From the NCBI GenBank assembly GCA_013350335.1, contig CM023532.1, forward strand, positions 32,117,708 through 32,181,707: 64,000 nt of DNA, written 5' to 3'. Shown one piece after another: positions 34,369-44,323 of this stretch. The translations under genes were made by a program, and so were the position numbers. Numbering within the stretch: the first letter of the stretch is position 1; each line of letters opens with the position of its first letter. The notes under the pieces were generated by a model. The model ran no database searches, was not told where the DNA came from, and was given only the letters and a program-made list of their open reading frames with translations. The DNA is from Chimonanthus salicifolius (Eukaryota > Streptophyta > Magnoliopsida > Laurales > Calycanthaceae).

Positions 34369-36477
34369 TTATGGCACCAATGGCTCTCCAATCTTCTTTT
34401 TCAATGCTTTTAGAATAGCGAGCTTCACTGCTTCAACATCCAATCTCTGGCCTTCGTCTTCTGCTAAAACTTCCATCCAAAAGGATTTGTTGCAGGAAAC
34501 CTTGGCTTGGAGTATGTTGACACCCATCTCCTCAAATGCCTGTAATATGGTTACCAGCAAATCTTGGCTTTTCTTGCATGAAATACGAACAAGGAAACTT
34601 CCCTCCATCCTATGCACTTCCACCTCCTAGAAAAGACAAAATCAATTTCTATCATCCTGTGACAGGATTCGAATTAAAGACCTCTGGTTCTTGAATCAAA
34701 GTGCCTATCAGTTTAGTTATCTCGTGTGAGGTTTGTCACATTGGCATATTTATGTGGGACTTATGTTAACGATAGTATAAATTCAATATTTAAAAATATA
34801 GGTTTTTTTAATGAATGGTAGATATATCAAATCTAACATTGTTTTAACTAGGCCTTCTGCACACCTGATCACTTCTCATTTTTATATATGATGGCATGTT
34901 AGAGATTGGAGTTCACTTCTTTTATAAACTCAATCTTCTATGGTCTCTATTGACACTTAGAATTACTGAGCATACTCCTCTTTATACATAAAATAATTTA
35001 CTCTTTTATTAACCCAATCCTATTTAATATCTACTCACATCAATGATGCTTGCGCTTACTCCTCTCTACACCTACACCTATTGGGTGATCCTCATCAATG
35101 ATTGATAAGTGTTTGGAGTATACTTTCGAATGTGCCAAGTACAAGAAATGATTGCATGAATTCTATAATTTTTTTTTTTTGAATTTATGTGTGGGAATCG
35201 TGGGATACCCAGCGTAAAACTCCTATGGGTGAACTCACTACCCCTAAGGTACACCAAGGTTAGACCATGGGGGGTTCGAACCTACAACCTCCCGCTTTCT
35301 GAAGTGGGAGGTAACCAGCTGAGCTCATATTTAATACACATTTTGATTTCAAAATTTCATATCCACCCATCTCATATAAATAGTAGAGGTGGTCTTACCC
35401 TGCCATGAACCATAAAAAGTTCCAAATCAACAGACTAGTTTGACATGAAAGTTGATTTTCTAAGCCTATTGTGTCTGAATTTTGGTTTATATGATAGATA
35501 AACATCATTGGATTGTAAAGGCCTGCATAGCCACAAGTGTATTCAATAAGCATAAGCCCATTAATTGAATGGATAGAATATTCTCATAGGTGCAGTTTCT
35601 ATAGCTGAAAGTGGCCCACCAGATGAATGATAAGAATCACTCAGTCATGGCTACCAGAATAGCACAATTCTTGCATACGACATTACATTTTTAACTACAA
35701 TTTTGTTCTGATTACAAGTTTATGTTCTCTTTTTATTGGCTGCTAACAAAGAATTTAGACTCATATCTGTTAGCAAAATTTTACATCATCACTGGACCTT
35801 TGGGTCTTAGAGTTTATAAGTATATGGACACCCTCTCTTTATTAATCGGGTTTTAAGAATGAATTTTACTCATGTGTTTTAACATGGTATCAGAGCGAGG
35901 GTACTACTGGGATGGTTGGATCATATCTCGAGCCCTGCGTGGAGGGGAAGAACCTAGTGTCTCCAGCCCTACTCCTAAAAACACCCTCAACTCTAATTAT
36001 ATACACTTAGTAAGGAGAAAATTAAAAGCATTGGTTGAATGTTGAGAGAGAGAGAGAGAGAAACCGTCGCTATTTGGAATTGCTTCTTCATTAGGTTATT
36101 ATATTCTTTGTTCAATGCTTTGAGCTTCAATAGGAGTTCACAGAGAGCATCAATGATGGCAGATATCCTTCTCACCTGCACCTACAATCCACCCATGAAT
36201 ATTGCACATTATTTTCACTAGCGAACTTTTGTCAAAAATATAGAACTCAAAAAATTAACTCTCATTAGATAAAAATGACTGGTGAAGATAAGTTTCATCA
36301 CAACAAAATAATCCTTCCAGTGAAAATAGAAACATTTTTCAGAAAATAGGAACCCAGTAAAGAATATCTTGGTTCTGAAGGCTTTGATAGAAGATTTACC
36401 GATTTGGGGCTTGTGAGAGAACGAAGGTCATTGAAATTCTTCCTTACTTCCATCTTTCTTTGGGATCGTGAGACCAT
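34369..36477 (-). CDS. Small bHLH-like regulator with C-terminal ACT-type domain, 148 aa
   Basis: Three in-phase exons: 36400-36477 (ATG 36475-36477), 36065-36175 and 34369-34626 (TAA 34369-34371). Exon 1 reads MVSRSQRKMEVRKNFNDLRS, matching the short MVSRExKR...LQLLRS start of a plant family related to At2g40435/At3g56220, recalled from memory. Exon 2 gives the helix ISAIIDALCELLLKLKALN, in place of TSIIxDASKYIxELKQKVE. Exon 3 is an ACT-like fold: HRMEGSFLVRISCKKSQDLL, then ILQAFEEMGVNILQAKVSC, then LDVEAVKLAILKAL. Such proteins are thought to dimerise and regulate transcription without a full DNA-binding basic region. All introns have GT-AG ends; the exon 2 donor (GTTTCT) is weak, and another small exon between 2 and 3 is possible. 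A CT-run lies directly upstream of the ATG. Exon 3 is the surest part. Confidence 0.75.
34650..34740 (-). repeat. tRNA-like SINE fragment
   Basis: On the minus strand, an A-box-like GAGATAACTAAACTGATAGG is followed about 30 bp later by a B-box TTCGAATCC. It lies in the last intron of the ACT gene. No poly-A tail was identified. Confidence 0.45.
35168..35329 (-). mobile_element. tRNA-derived SINE (family 1), with poly-A tail
   Basis: Minus orientation: A-box TGAGCTCAGCTGGTTACC, B-box GGTTCGAACC, body, then CCCACACATAAATTC and a 12-nt A-tract (plus-strand T-run 35169-35180). This is the clearest family-1 copy. It lies inside the second intron of the ACT gene. Confidence 0.82.
35769..35897 (+). 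mobile_element. LTR fragment with primer-binding site
   Basis: A TGTTAGCAAAATT...TTTTAACA segment (35769-35884) is followed directly by TGGTATCAGAGCG, a Met-tRNA primer-binding site. No second LTR was found. It lies in an intron of the ACT gene. Confidence 0.6.
36042..36062. repeat. (GA)n microsatellite
   Basis: Ten GA units directly beyond the exon 2 donor of the ACT gene (intron side on the minus strand). Confidence 0.9.
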
Positions 36478-37195
36478 CTCTCTCTCTCTCTCTAAAATTT
36501 GCAGTAGAATTTCAATGACCCTTGAGCCTTTTTATAATTCAAAGTAAGAGGAAGCCCATCATTTTCTGCTAAAGGAATATAGAAGATAACCCACAAAATA
36601 TCTTCTATAGTTTCGATCAATTAATTAATGTTTAAATCTCTTTATTTAGAGAGATTATTCATTAAGATTAGAATATGTAGAAATGACAATGACAATAAAT
36701 GGATAAAAATCTGATCATTTGACAGATTTTTTTTATAATTCATTTGATATATTTATGGTTTTTTTTTTTTTGGGATTATATCATTTCCCTATACCTATCT
36801 TTTATTAAGAGAGAGACAGAAAGGGTTGCATGGGAAGAGATGATTTAGACAGACAGAGAGTGAGTGAGTCACGAGTGTCTCGTTCCTTTTGTCTCCAGCT
36901 CTTGGGTTTTCTGTCACATACTCCAAATTCTTTTCACAAGAAGTTCGTCTCTTTCATCTTTCGTTCATTTCCTTGTCCCCTATTTCTTTTCTTACGTTTC
37001 TGTGACAAACAATGACGTCATATCTTCCTCTTTTCTTACCTATTGGCCCATCATCATCATCATGCTTCTTACAGTGGTTTATCTTCCATTAACTTGGACG
37101 GTTGATGCTTCACCCAAAATTGAAAATGAAGGTATGTTACCAACAGAGCTTCAAATATTGTACTCATATCATATCATTTATTCAGTTTCAGATTT
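36478..37195. other. Upstream region of the ACT gene and intergenic DNA
   Basis: A (TC)n run at 36478-36494 belongs to the 5' UTR of the minus-strand gene. No other gene was recognised. Confidence 0.45.
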
Positions 37196-37715
37196 ATTGT
37201 CCGTCGAGATTTATCAATACCTCATCATCGTATATCTGAAAGAGTTTAGTCTTGAGACCTAGAGTATACGCATTGAGTTGGACCAACTTAGCATAAATAA
37301 TATAAAGAGCTTGATTTTTCACGTTCCACTTTTGATATTTTAATTAAGTCTCTAACAATTAGTATCAAAGTCACGTTCCACCTCTCATGTTTGAATCTTG
37401 ATGGTAACTTAGAGTAGGGGTGCCTCGTATCAATGTGAAAAGATACCACTAAGGTAGCAAGATGTCAAGGGACAAAAGTCTAGTCATTATGGGTCGGAAA
37501 CCTATCTGTGATAAAGATCTACTTAGTCCAAAGTGAGAACCACTATAAAGTTGGCAGGGAAGGACGACAATGGTTTGTTATGCAACGAGTCATCATAAGA
37601 GAGAGTGTTGAGATTCATTGATGACTTGTCATGTCTTAATATCTTAGTATAATCTAACCTGGAGGCCTAGAGTATAAGTGTTTTACAACTTACACTTGGT
37701 AACAATACACCTCGA
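37196..37715 (+). mobile_element. Degenerate TRIM-like element
   Basis: A left LTR-like part ends TCTCTAACA at about 37357, followed by ATTAGTATCAAAGTCACG, a decayed Met-tRNA primer-binding site. A block near 37610-37680 repeats parts of the left side (GAGATT(T/C)AT, then CCTAGAGTATA), as a 3' LTR would. No TSD found. Confidence 0.45.
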
Positions 37716-38835
37716 AAACAAGTGTGCGCCGGATTTTAGTCCTTGTCGGCTGCCACTGCTTTTTTACTGGTTCTCCCTCTTCCACTCCTTTTCCCATCTC
37801 ATCTGCTGCTTGATTTTGGCCTATTTGGTGTGTCCTTTTTACCTCCTTGTTCACTCATCCATTGTACTCTTCCCCTTAAAATTTCACTTCTCAATAGAAG
37901 CACATCCTCCCATCTCTTCATTGGCTGCTTCTCCTTGATATTTCTTTGTTACTTTGTCTCCCTGATTGTCTCTTTCGTCCATCCTCTCATTCAAGGAATC
38001 GTCATTCATATGATCCTCTTCACAAGTAATAAAAACAGCAAAAAACTTGGGTTTGTTTACTTTGTTTGCATTCCCAACTTCGAATATTGGATGGGATGGG
38101 TGCAATTCAAGTTGCTTAAAGAGTTAAGACCATTGGCTGACAAAATTTGACTCGTGCATGCAGATGGCCGCTTGCCCTACAAATCACGTAAAAGATCATA
38201 AGAGGAAAAAAATCAGGTTCAACCACGTGAAGAAAGAAAAATTATGATGCTCATCTTCAATCATTCTAATAAAAAATAGATGATTTTATTGATTTATTTT
38301 ATTTAGCATTCTGTACATTAAATTAGATGGTTGAAAAAGTTAAATTAACTAATTAAAAAACTATTTCACAACTCCTACTTTGCACTGACCAACAAATACC
38401 ATCATCTACTACTACTACCACATGTTTAAGCAGAAGTGCAATTTAGGTGGGTCCAAAACATTATGCCTAAATTACAATTTAGTTCAGGCCCAAGCCTAGT
38501 ACATGACCCGAGTTTGGCCCAAAAGCCCAAGTTTGATCTACATTTTATAAGATTAATTTATTTAAATTGTGTATAAATATAAAATATATTCCATTTTAAA
38601 GTCCAAAAAATCAATTTATATTTATATATAGATATTTCAAACCTATCCAACCCTATTATCATAAGTGGGTTCTATATGAAGTTATAATCGTAAGAGCACT
38701 TTATGGAATGCACATGGCGCAGCTAAATACTCTCATATATTATTATCATAATCACTAATACTAAAATTTTATCTAATTGGAGGTGACTTTACAAGTTCTA
38801 GTTATCCATTAAACCTATAATAAACCATACAATTA
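37716..38835. other. Intergenic DNA
   Basis: A hydrophobic open frame at 37743-38150 has no family features. Nothing else recognised. Confidence 0.4.
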
Positions 38836-39123
38836 TGTTGGGCAGTCGAACAAGTCCCACATTGATTGTGAGAGAGGAAAAACTAAGGACTTATATGAGA
38901 CTGGATCATTCCACCTATGAAGCTAATCTTTTGGATGAAAGCCCAATCTTAATAGTGGTATCACAGCCAGGTTCCAAAGCCACAGCATGTAGCCTAGCCG
39001 AACAGAATGGTTAGCGGCATTCTATCCGCCGGAGAGCCTCGTTCGAGAGAGGAAAAACTAAAGACTTATATGTGACTTAGTCACTCCACTTATCAAACTA
39101 GCCTTTTGAGCTGAAAGCTAACA
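38836..39123 (+). mobile_element. TRIM-A element with truncated 3' LTR
   Basis: 5' LTR 38836-38953 begins TGTTGGGCAGTCGAAC and ends CCCAATCTTAAT, followed by AGTGGTATCACAGCC (primer-binding site). The internal region carries CCGCCGGAGAGCCTCGTTCG. The 3' LTR has lost its first ~45 bp and ends GCTAACA at 39123. Flanks AATTA and AATCA match at four of five positions. Confidence 0.8.
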
Positions 39124-40000
39124 AATCAATCACCCATTCACCCCATTATCTATCATTGTTTTTATATGCCGTTTCTTCCCTGCTACAAAATTGCTTCACA
39201 ACTATTATGACAAAGATTTGCTTATTTTCATCATCTTGTGGAATATTTGTACGTGAGAGTTGTTTATTGTGTTGTATTGAGTTGTAAATTAATGTGGTTA
39301 GTATTTGTAATTAATTAATATGATTAGTTAATATGTTGAGGGATGGACTATTACTGGCCATGGGGTAGATTTGCAGATAGTTGGTGAAGTGAATTAGGCT
39401 TTGCCCGAGCTTGGATCTAGGCACCAAGCAAGTGGAAATGTTGTTGTAGAAGTGGGACTGGACTTGGGCTTGGGCCTAAACATGCACGGATAAGTGTGGA
39501 CACTGGATAGGCACGGATAGAGTCATTACATAGTTCCTATCTTAACCACTAAGATTTTTATAATACTAGAGCTGCCATACTGAGTGTCTGAGAGTGAGAT
39601 CACAAAAGGGAATTCCAAAATTTCGTTTTCCACATTGAATCTTTTAGATTTTGTTTTTATTAATTTCTTGTCACGATTTGGTGGAAACTAAGTCATTGAC
39701 AATATCCAATAGAAGTCATAACAATCAATTCAGATCCATATACAAAGGGGTTTAAAAAAAAAAGGGTCATTTTACATTTTTAAGGTTATTCTATCAATTT
39801 CAGTTTCATATTATGAGAACATAAGGTTAAATTTAATGAATTGTAAGAATTCAATTTACCTTTTCTGTCTCATTTATGAATAACATGTGATTACATTTCA
39901 GTATGGACAAACTACAAGGTTTTTTTTAACGATTTAGTAAGCATCATTCAACGGTAGAAAAAACATTTCCAAAAAAATTACAAAAGGATGGGCACCATAT
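39124..40000. other. Intergenic DNA
   Basis: No gene recognised. Confidence 0.4.
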
Positions 40001-40325
40001 TGTTGAGCAGTCGAAGGAGTCCCACGTCGGTTGGTGAACAGGAGGATTTAGAATATATATTGGATTTGGGTCACTCCACCTATTGAGTTAGTCTTTTGGG
40101 CTGAATACCCAATTGTAACAAGTGGTATCAGAGTCATATATTATACTTGGGTCACTCCACCTAATGGTCGAGTCCCACCGGAGAGCTTCGTTCGAGGAAG
40201 AGATTATTAAGCAGCCGAACGAGTCCCAGATCGGTCGGTGAAGAGGGGGATCTAGAATAATATATTATACTTGGGTCACTCGACCTAATGGTCGAGTCTT
40301 TTGGACTGGATATCTAGTTGTAACA
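40001..40325 (+). mobile_element. TRIM-A element (two LTRs)
   Basis: LTRs 40001-40120 and 40205-40325 begin TGTTGAGCAG/TATTAAGCAG and end TTGTAACA. Primer-binding site AGTGGTATCAGAGTC follows the 5' LTR. Flanks CATAT (39996-40000) and CATAC (40326-40330) differ at one base. The internal part contains a partial duplicate of LTR sequence (TTGGGTCACTCCACC). Confidence 0.85.
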
Positions 40326-40434
40326 CATACACGTGCAAGACAAAAGTAAATAACCCACAACCCAGACCACTCAAGAAAGAATGGAATTAAAGGACAACCC
40401 ACAGCCCGGGTCAGACCACAAATGGAATTACAGA

Positions 40435-40695
40435 TTATATAAAAACACCAATGGTTAACACGTTGAGAGTTGCTTTCCTATCAAGCCATTGACGAAGCTT
40501 CTGTAGCTGGGCCATCTTTGCATCAGCAAGCTTGATTTGGTTAACATTGAGCTTGTTTAGCAGGTCCATGACTGAAGCGACATGGATCTTCAAATGCCAC
40601 TTACATGAAGTAGGATGGGTGAGATGAGGGAGAACTTCATTATCAGAGAGCAAGATTTGACCAAAAGAAAGATGCATGTGCACACAGTGTAGCAA
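40435..40695 (-). CDS. Unidentified open frame, 86 aa
   Basis: The last ~55 residues are helical and hydrophilic (LLNKLNVNQIKLADAKMAQL, then KLRQWLDRKATLNVLTI), which looks more like real coding sequence than a chance frame, and the upstream minus-strand sequence has a possible acceptor near 40716. I do not recognise the family. It may be a final exon, a pseudogene fragment, or chance. It lies between two TRIM copies, so capture or erosion of a former gene is possible. Confidence 0.3.
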   Translation of the reverse strand: MLHCVHMHLSFGQILLSDNEVLPHLTHPTSCKWHLKIHVASVMDLLNKLNVNQIKLADAKMAQLQKLRQWLDRKATLNVLTIGVFI

Positions 40696-40753
40696 CAGCT
40701 TTTGAATGAAGATGAATGCAGGAATTTGGCAGTTATTTGGCAGATACCCATGT

Positions 40754-41102
40754 TATTAGGACTGCGCTTCCAGCCCAAAAGACTAGCCTGATAAGTGGAG
40801 TGACCCAGTCCCATATAAGTCCTCAAATTTTCCCCATCACAACTAATGTGGGACTCATTCGTACCCCAACAATCCCCCCTCGAATAAGGCTCTCTGATAT
40901 ATAGAACGTCGCCAACCATTTCATTCGGCTAAGCGATCTCTGAGTCCACATGCATGTGGCTGAGAATCTGTCTCTGATACCACTTATTAGAACTGAACTT
41001 CCACCCCAAAAGACTAGCCTGATAGGTGAAGTGACCGAGTCCCATATAAATCCTTAGATTTCCCCCCTCATAACCGATGTGGAACTCGTTCGCACCCCAA
41101 CA
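40754..41102 (-). mobile_element. TRIM-A element (two LTRs)
   Basis: LTRs 40754-40871 and 40985-41102 are each 118 bp, start TATTAG(G/A)ACTG and end ACCCCAACA on the plus strand. The minus-strand primer-binding site complement TCTCTGATACCACT abuts the right LTR. No TSD found. Confidence 0.85.
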
Positions 41103-42553
41103 AGTCAACAACCCATTCAGGTTATATGGTATGCAGCTCCCACAAAACATGAATTTTGGTGCAATTCCTTGCTAAATAACAATAAGTTGTTACTGTTTGA
41201 CTCCTACAGTGGCGAATCAGGTGCCTTTGATGGAAGAAAATGGGTGGTGGCAGGTTCCAGAGTACTATTCTAAAAGGTGAAACTCTAGCAGATAACCTTC
41301 TGGTGAAATAGCTAACATGTAGCATGGATTCATCAGGCTGTGTAAATGACTCTTTAGGTCCATGTTTTCAGTGGCTTCATGATCCACACCATCCATCCAG
41401 TTTGTTGTATGTGGGTGGACCATGCACAAAACCACATTAATTCAACATATTCTCAGTTCCCATGTTGAACTGTTGATGAAAATTTGTTTTAATCCTTCAT
41501 TTGAAGTAATCAAATGAGGTTGTATATTATAGACACAAGGAGTAGCCCTAGACCATTGAAAATATGGAGGGAAAGGACAAAAAGAGACATAATAGATTGT
41601 GTGAAGTGACAGAAATTATGGTTTATCGTAGAGTTAAATTCTAAATAGTGTTTGAAATCCAACTCTAGATGAATTGGATTTTGGCAAATGAAGATGATTG
41701 TAAATCTGTAGAACTTGACCATGGGTCATCTAAAATATGCCCCACCATGTAGATAATTTGGATAATTTGATCATGCTTCCTAAAACTGCCACCTTTAAAT
41801 ATGTTCAAGAGATGAATCAAACTCTCTCAACAGGCTCCCATTTTTTGTTGAAATGAAACTTTCACCTATATTTAGAAGGCATCAAGTGATATTGATTTCA
41901 TCAGTCCAATAAAAATGAATACACTGATTCAGGAACAAATGCAATTGAATGGGTATTTACAGTGCAGTAGAAGGAATTCTAAGATGAATGAATAAGATTT
42001 TCAGGTGTGAAATCTAATGGGTAACTAGAGTTTGATGAAAAACAATCAGAGTTCCAAGCTTTCAATCTAAGAAGTGTGATTTCAGAAGAAAATAGTGCAA
42101 GTATGAAAGGTAAAATCAAAACTCAATATTTGTTAATCTGTAAATGGAACATTCACATTTAGTAAATCAAAACTCAGTATCTGTTAATCTGTGGCTAACA
42201 TTCCAGCAATCAATCTTGGTGAGTATGAATCACAAATTTCGATCACCGAGCAGATATGGTTGTCGTCGGAGAGGTACTTGCACATAAAGTGGTTTGGTTA
42301 AACCCTAGCAGATGCTATATGCATGCTTCATCTTCAAAATTATGAAGATAGTCTGCCAATATAGAAAAGGGAGTTACTAAATTAGTGATTAGTGATTAGT
42401 AAAAAAGAAATATGATGGTTAATTGCTACTTTTAACACTAATCTACATAACAATTGCTCATGAATCAATTTTTTTCAGTCTCATCTAACAGAAGCAGAAA
42501 CTGCAATCCAAGAGAAGATTACTGCAACTTTCCACGACCAAACTTGGATAATA
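41103..42553. other. Intergenic DNA, 3' side of the minus-strand MIR399
   Basis: No protein gene recognised. The primary transcript of the minus-strand MIR399 probably extends into this stretch. Confidence 0.4.
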
Positions 42554-42657
42554 GTGGGAGAAAATGGCAGGGCAATTCTCCTTTGGCAGACCACAGGGAC
42601 ACTGTTTGTGCCCATCTTCTCTGCCAAAGGAGAAGTGCACTGTCATTGCTCTTCCAC
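42554..42657 (-). ncRNA. MIR399: MIR399 precursor hairpin (minus strand)
   Basis: The arms 42563-42590 and 42620-42647 pair with only 3 mismatches in 28, and pairing extends outward to 42554 and 42657. Read on the minus strand, the 3' arm contains at 42568-42588 a 21-mer identical to the canonical miR399 that I remember (starts UGCCAAAGGAGAA, ends UUGCCCUG). The 5' arm holds a star-like GTGCACTTCTCC stretch, as in known MIR399 genes. miR399 is induced by phosphate starvation, moves in the phloem and directs cleavage of PHO2/UBC24 mRNA, raising phosphate uptake and translocation. It is oriented away from a second MIR399 at 44200-44323. The plus strand could also fold, but its 21-mer is less canonical. 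Confidence 0.92.
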
Positions 42658-42711
42658 ACAGGCGCTTCGCTTCCTTCAACTAGCCCGAGTTTTTCCCTAA
42701 CTTCGACGTGC

Positions 42712-42719
42712 TTTTTATA
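42712..42719 (-). promoter_or_regulatory. TATA box of the minus-strand MIR399
   Basis: Minus-strand TATAAAAA about 55 bp upstream of the hairpin. A transcription start near 42685 would place the hairpin within the first tens of nucleotides of the transcript. Confidence 0.65.
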
Positions 42720-42744
42720 CTGTCGGAAGGATTAGTTTTGATCC

Positions 42745-42752
42745 GGATATGC
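42745..42752. promoter_or_regulatory. P1BS motif (PHR1 binding site)
   Basis: GGATATGC fits GNATATNC, the binding site of the phosphate-starvation MYB-CC factor PHR1. It lies 26 bp upstream of the TATA box. Confidence 0.7.
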
Positions 42753-42764
42753 CGATGAGGTGTA

Positions 42765-42772
42765 GCATATGC
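42765..42772. promoter_or_regulatory. P1BS motif (PHR1 binding site), palindromic
   Basis: GCATATGC fits GNATATNC perfectly and is a full palindrome. It is spaced 20 bp (start to start) from the other P1BS, close to two helical turns, so both would lie on the same DNA face. Confidence 0.7.
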
Positions 42773-44104
42773 TTAGAACAATTCCTGTGGAGATCCACTG
42801 TCACTTTCTCTTTACTGTAAAATCATGGTCCCCATCTCCTCCAAAAGCCTTCAACATCTTTAACCATTCTCATGTGCTTTTATCCCTTTTAGTAGTTCTT
42901 TTTTTGGTTTTGTGGAGACCCCTTTGCTGAATGTAGATATCAAAATCATTTTACACACAAATGTACTTCATGAGATATGATTTTTATACAAAGGAATGAC
43001 ATTTTTCACAGATCAAACTACAGCAATGAAAATCTCCAGAGAAGACAGAGATCAAAAGAAGCCAGTAGGTTAATTCATGGACAATGAAATCAATGAATTG
43101 GTGGATTTCAAGTGCATGAAAATGGAAATTACAGTGTTAGGAGTGCATTTGAAAGATACACATGTGAAAGATTCATGTCTTGATGTCATTACTATCAGTT
43201 TACTTAATAGCCCAAGTCATTTGAAGGAAGTAAAATGTCTTAATAACTTTAACATGGTGTTGAATGTCTCTGTTTGAAAAGGAGCAGTGCAGATGAATGA
43301 GACTCCATCTTAGGTTTAATTTTCTTGATTTGGATGTTAAACAGGGTGCAGTGAATTGTAATTTTTTGAACATTAATTGACGAGAATGTAATGTGGCACC
43401 TTGGATAAGAAAATTTACTAGTAATTCCTATTAATTTCAGTCACATAAAACCAAGGGCCTGGTTTGTTCCTTCGTCGCGTATTCATTCTACCCACATTTT
43501 GTATTTATTACTATTTTCTTGCTTACACCCATTAGAAGTTATAAGTGAGAAGATTTCAAAAAAAAAAAACCAAAGCCAGTCAGTAATGATCATGCCCTCT
43601 AAGCATAGATAAATAAATACATGAACAAAGATATACCATTTACCTGTACATACATTACTTGTACACACCAGTACATGTCCGAGCTTCCGCATAAGCGAAT
43701 CTCCTTTTCGTCCATCTAATGACAGCCACAACAACTATGACCACAAGATTAATGATAAGAATAGATAAGACTGGAGACGAGCGAACATTCCACCGGATCT
43801 TCCATCATAAAGTAGCACAGTCCACTTCTTGATTCCTATTTCACTATCATGTGTAGACTTGTACCCAGTAGTCCTGCATTCTTTTTCTTCTAGACTAAGT
43901 ATCCATGAATTAAGAGAAGAAACAGAGGTTTAACCTTCTTGGAATTCAGAATTTCTGCTAATTTATGTCTGGTTCATACTCCTTGAAGTGACCCACAACC
44001 CACACAACTTGTCCGAGGAAGCCGATAAAGGTGTAAAGGGTTGAAAGCAAGGGAATTGTACCAAACACCCCCTCTGATTCTCAAAGGCCAAGAGGATGTG
44101 CCAC
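42773..44104. other. Shared intergenic region between the two MIR399 genes
   Basis: AT-rich region that serves as the upstream sequence of both divergent MIR399 genes. No protein gene is supported. Open frames at 43077-43277 and 43483-43734 have no family features. Confidence 0.5.
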
Positions 44105-44112
44105 GAATATGC
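44105..44112. promoter_or_regulatory. P1BS motif of the plus-strand MIR399
   Basis: GAATATGC fits GNATATNC and lies about 95 bp upstream of the hairpin, just before the TATA box. This placement mirrors the other MIR399. Confidence 0.7.
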
Positions 44113-44125
44113 TTTGTGCATGAAT

Positions 44126-44133
44126 TATATAAG
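44126..44133 (+). promoter_or_regulatory. TATA box of the plus-strand MIR399
   Basis: TTATATAAG about 15 bp after the P1BS and about 70 bp before the hairpin. Confidence 0.6.
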
Positions 44134-44199
44134 ACCTTCTCGCCACCCGTAAAAACCAGGTCTTCGACATTGATTGAACACAATATGAAACTGTGCAAG

Positions 44200-44323
44200 A
44201 TGCAAGTGCATTACGGGGCAATTCCTTCTTTGGCAGTCGGGACCTTGAGTGCCTATGTATGAACTACAAGGCTTTGCAGTACGCCGACTGCCAAAGGAGA
44301 TTTGCCCCGCAATTCACTTTGAT
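44200..44323 (+). ncRNA. MIR399: MIR399 precursor hairpin (plus strand)
   Basis: The 3' arm holds at 44289-44309 a 21-mer starting TGCCAAAGGAGATTTG and ending CCCCG, differing from remembered miR399 isoforms only at the last few bases. The 5' arm 44214-44235 (CGGGGCAATTCC...TTTGGCA) pairs with it with one bulge. Pairing extends on both sides (ATGCAAGTGCATTAC against GCAATTCACTTTGAT), and the loop is ~45 nt. This matches the arrangement of known MIR399 genes with the mature RNA on the 3' arm. The expected target is the 5' UTR of PHO2/UBC24. The promoter elements P1BS (44105) and TATA (44126) lie directly upstream. Confidence 0.92.

Noticed and set aside
35168..35329. A tRNA gene
   Set aside because: A- and B-boxes are present, but the body continues past a tRNA length into an A-tail, the layout of a SINE.
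37743..38150. Hydrophobic open frame of 135 codons
   Set aside because: Composition follows T-rich DNA; there is no family motif, and the antisense frame over the same DNA is no better.
42454..42735. Open frame of 93 codons over the MIR399 locus
   Set aside because: It overlaps the hairpin, and the paired arms explain the conservation.
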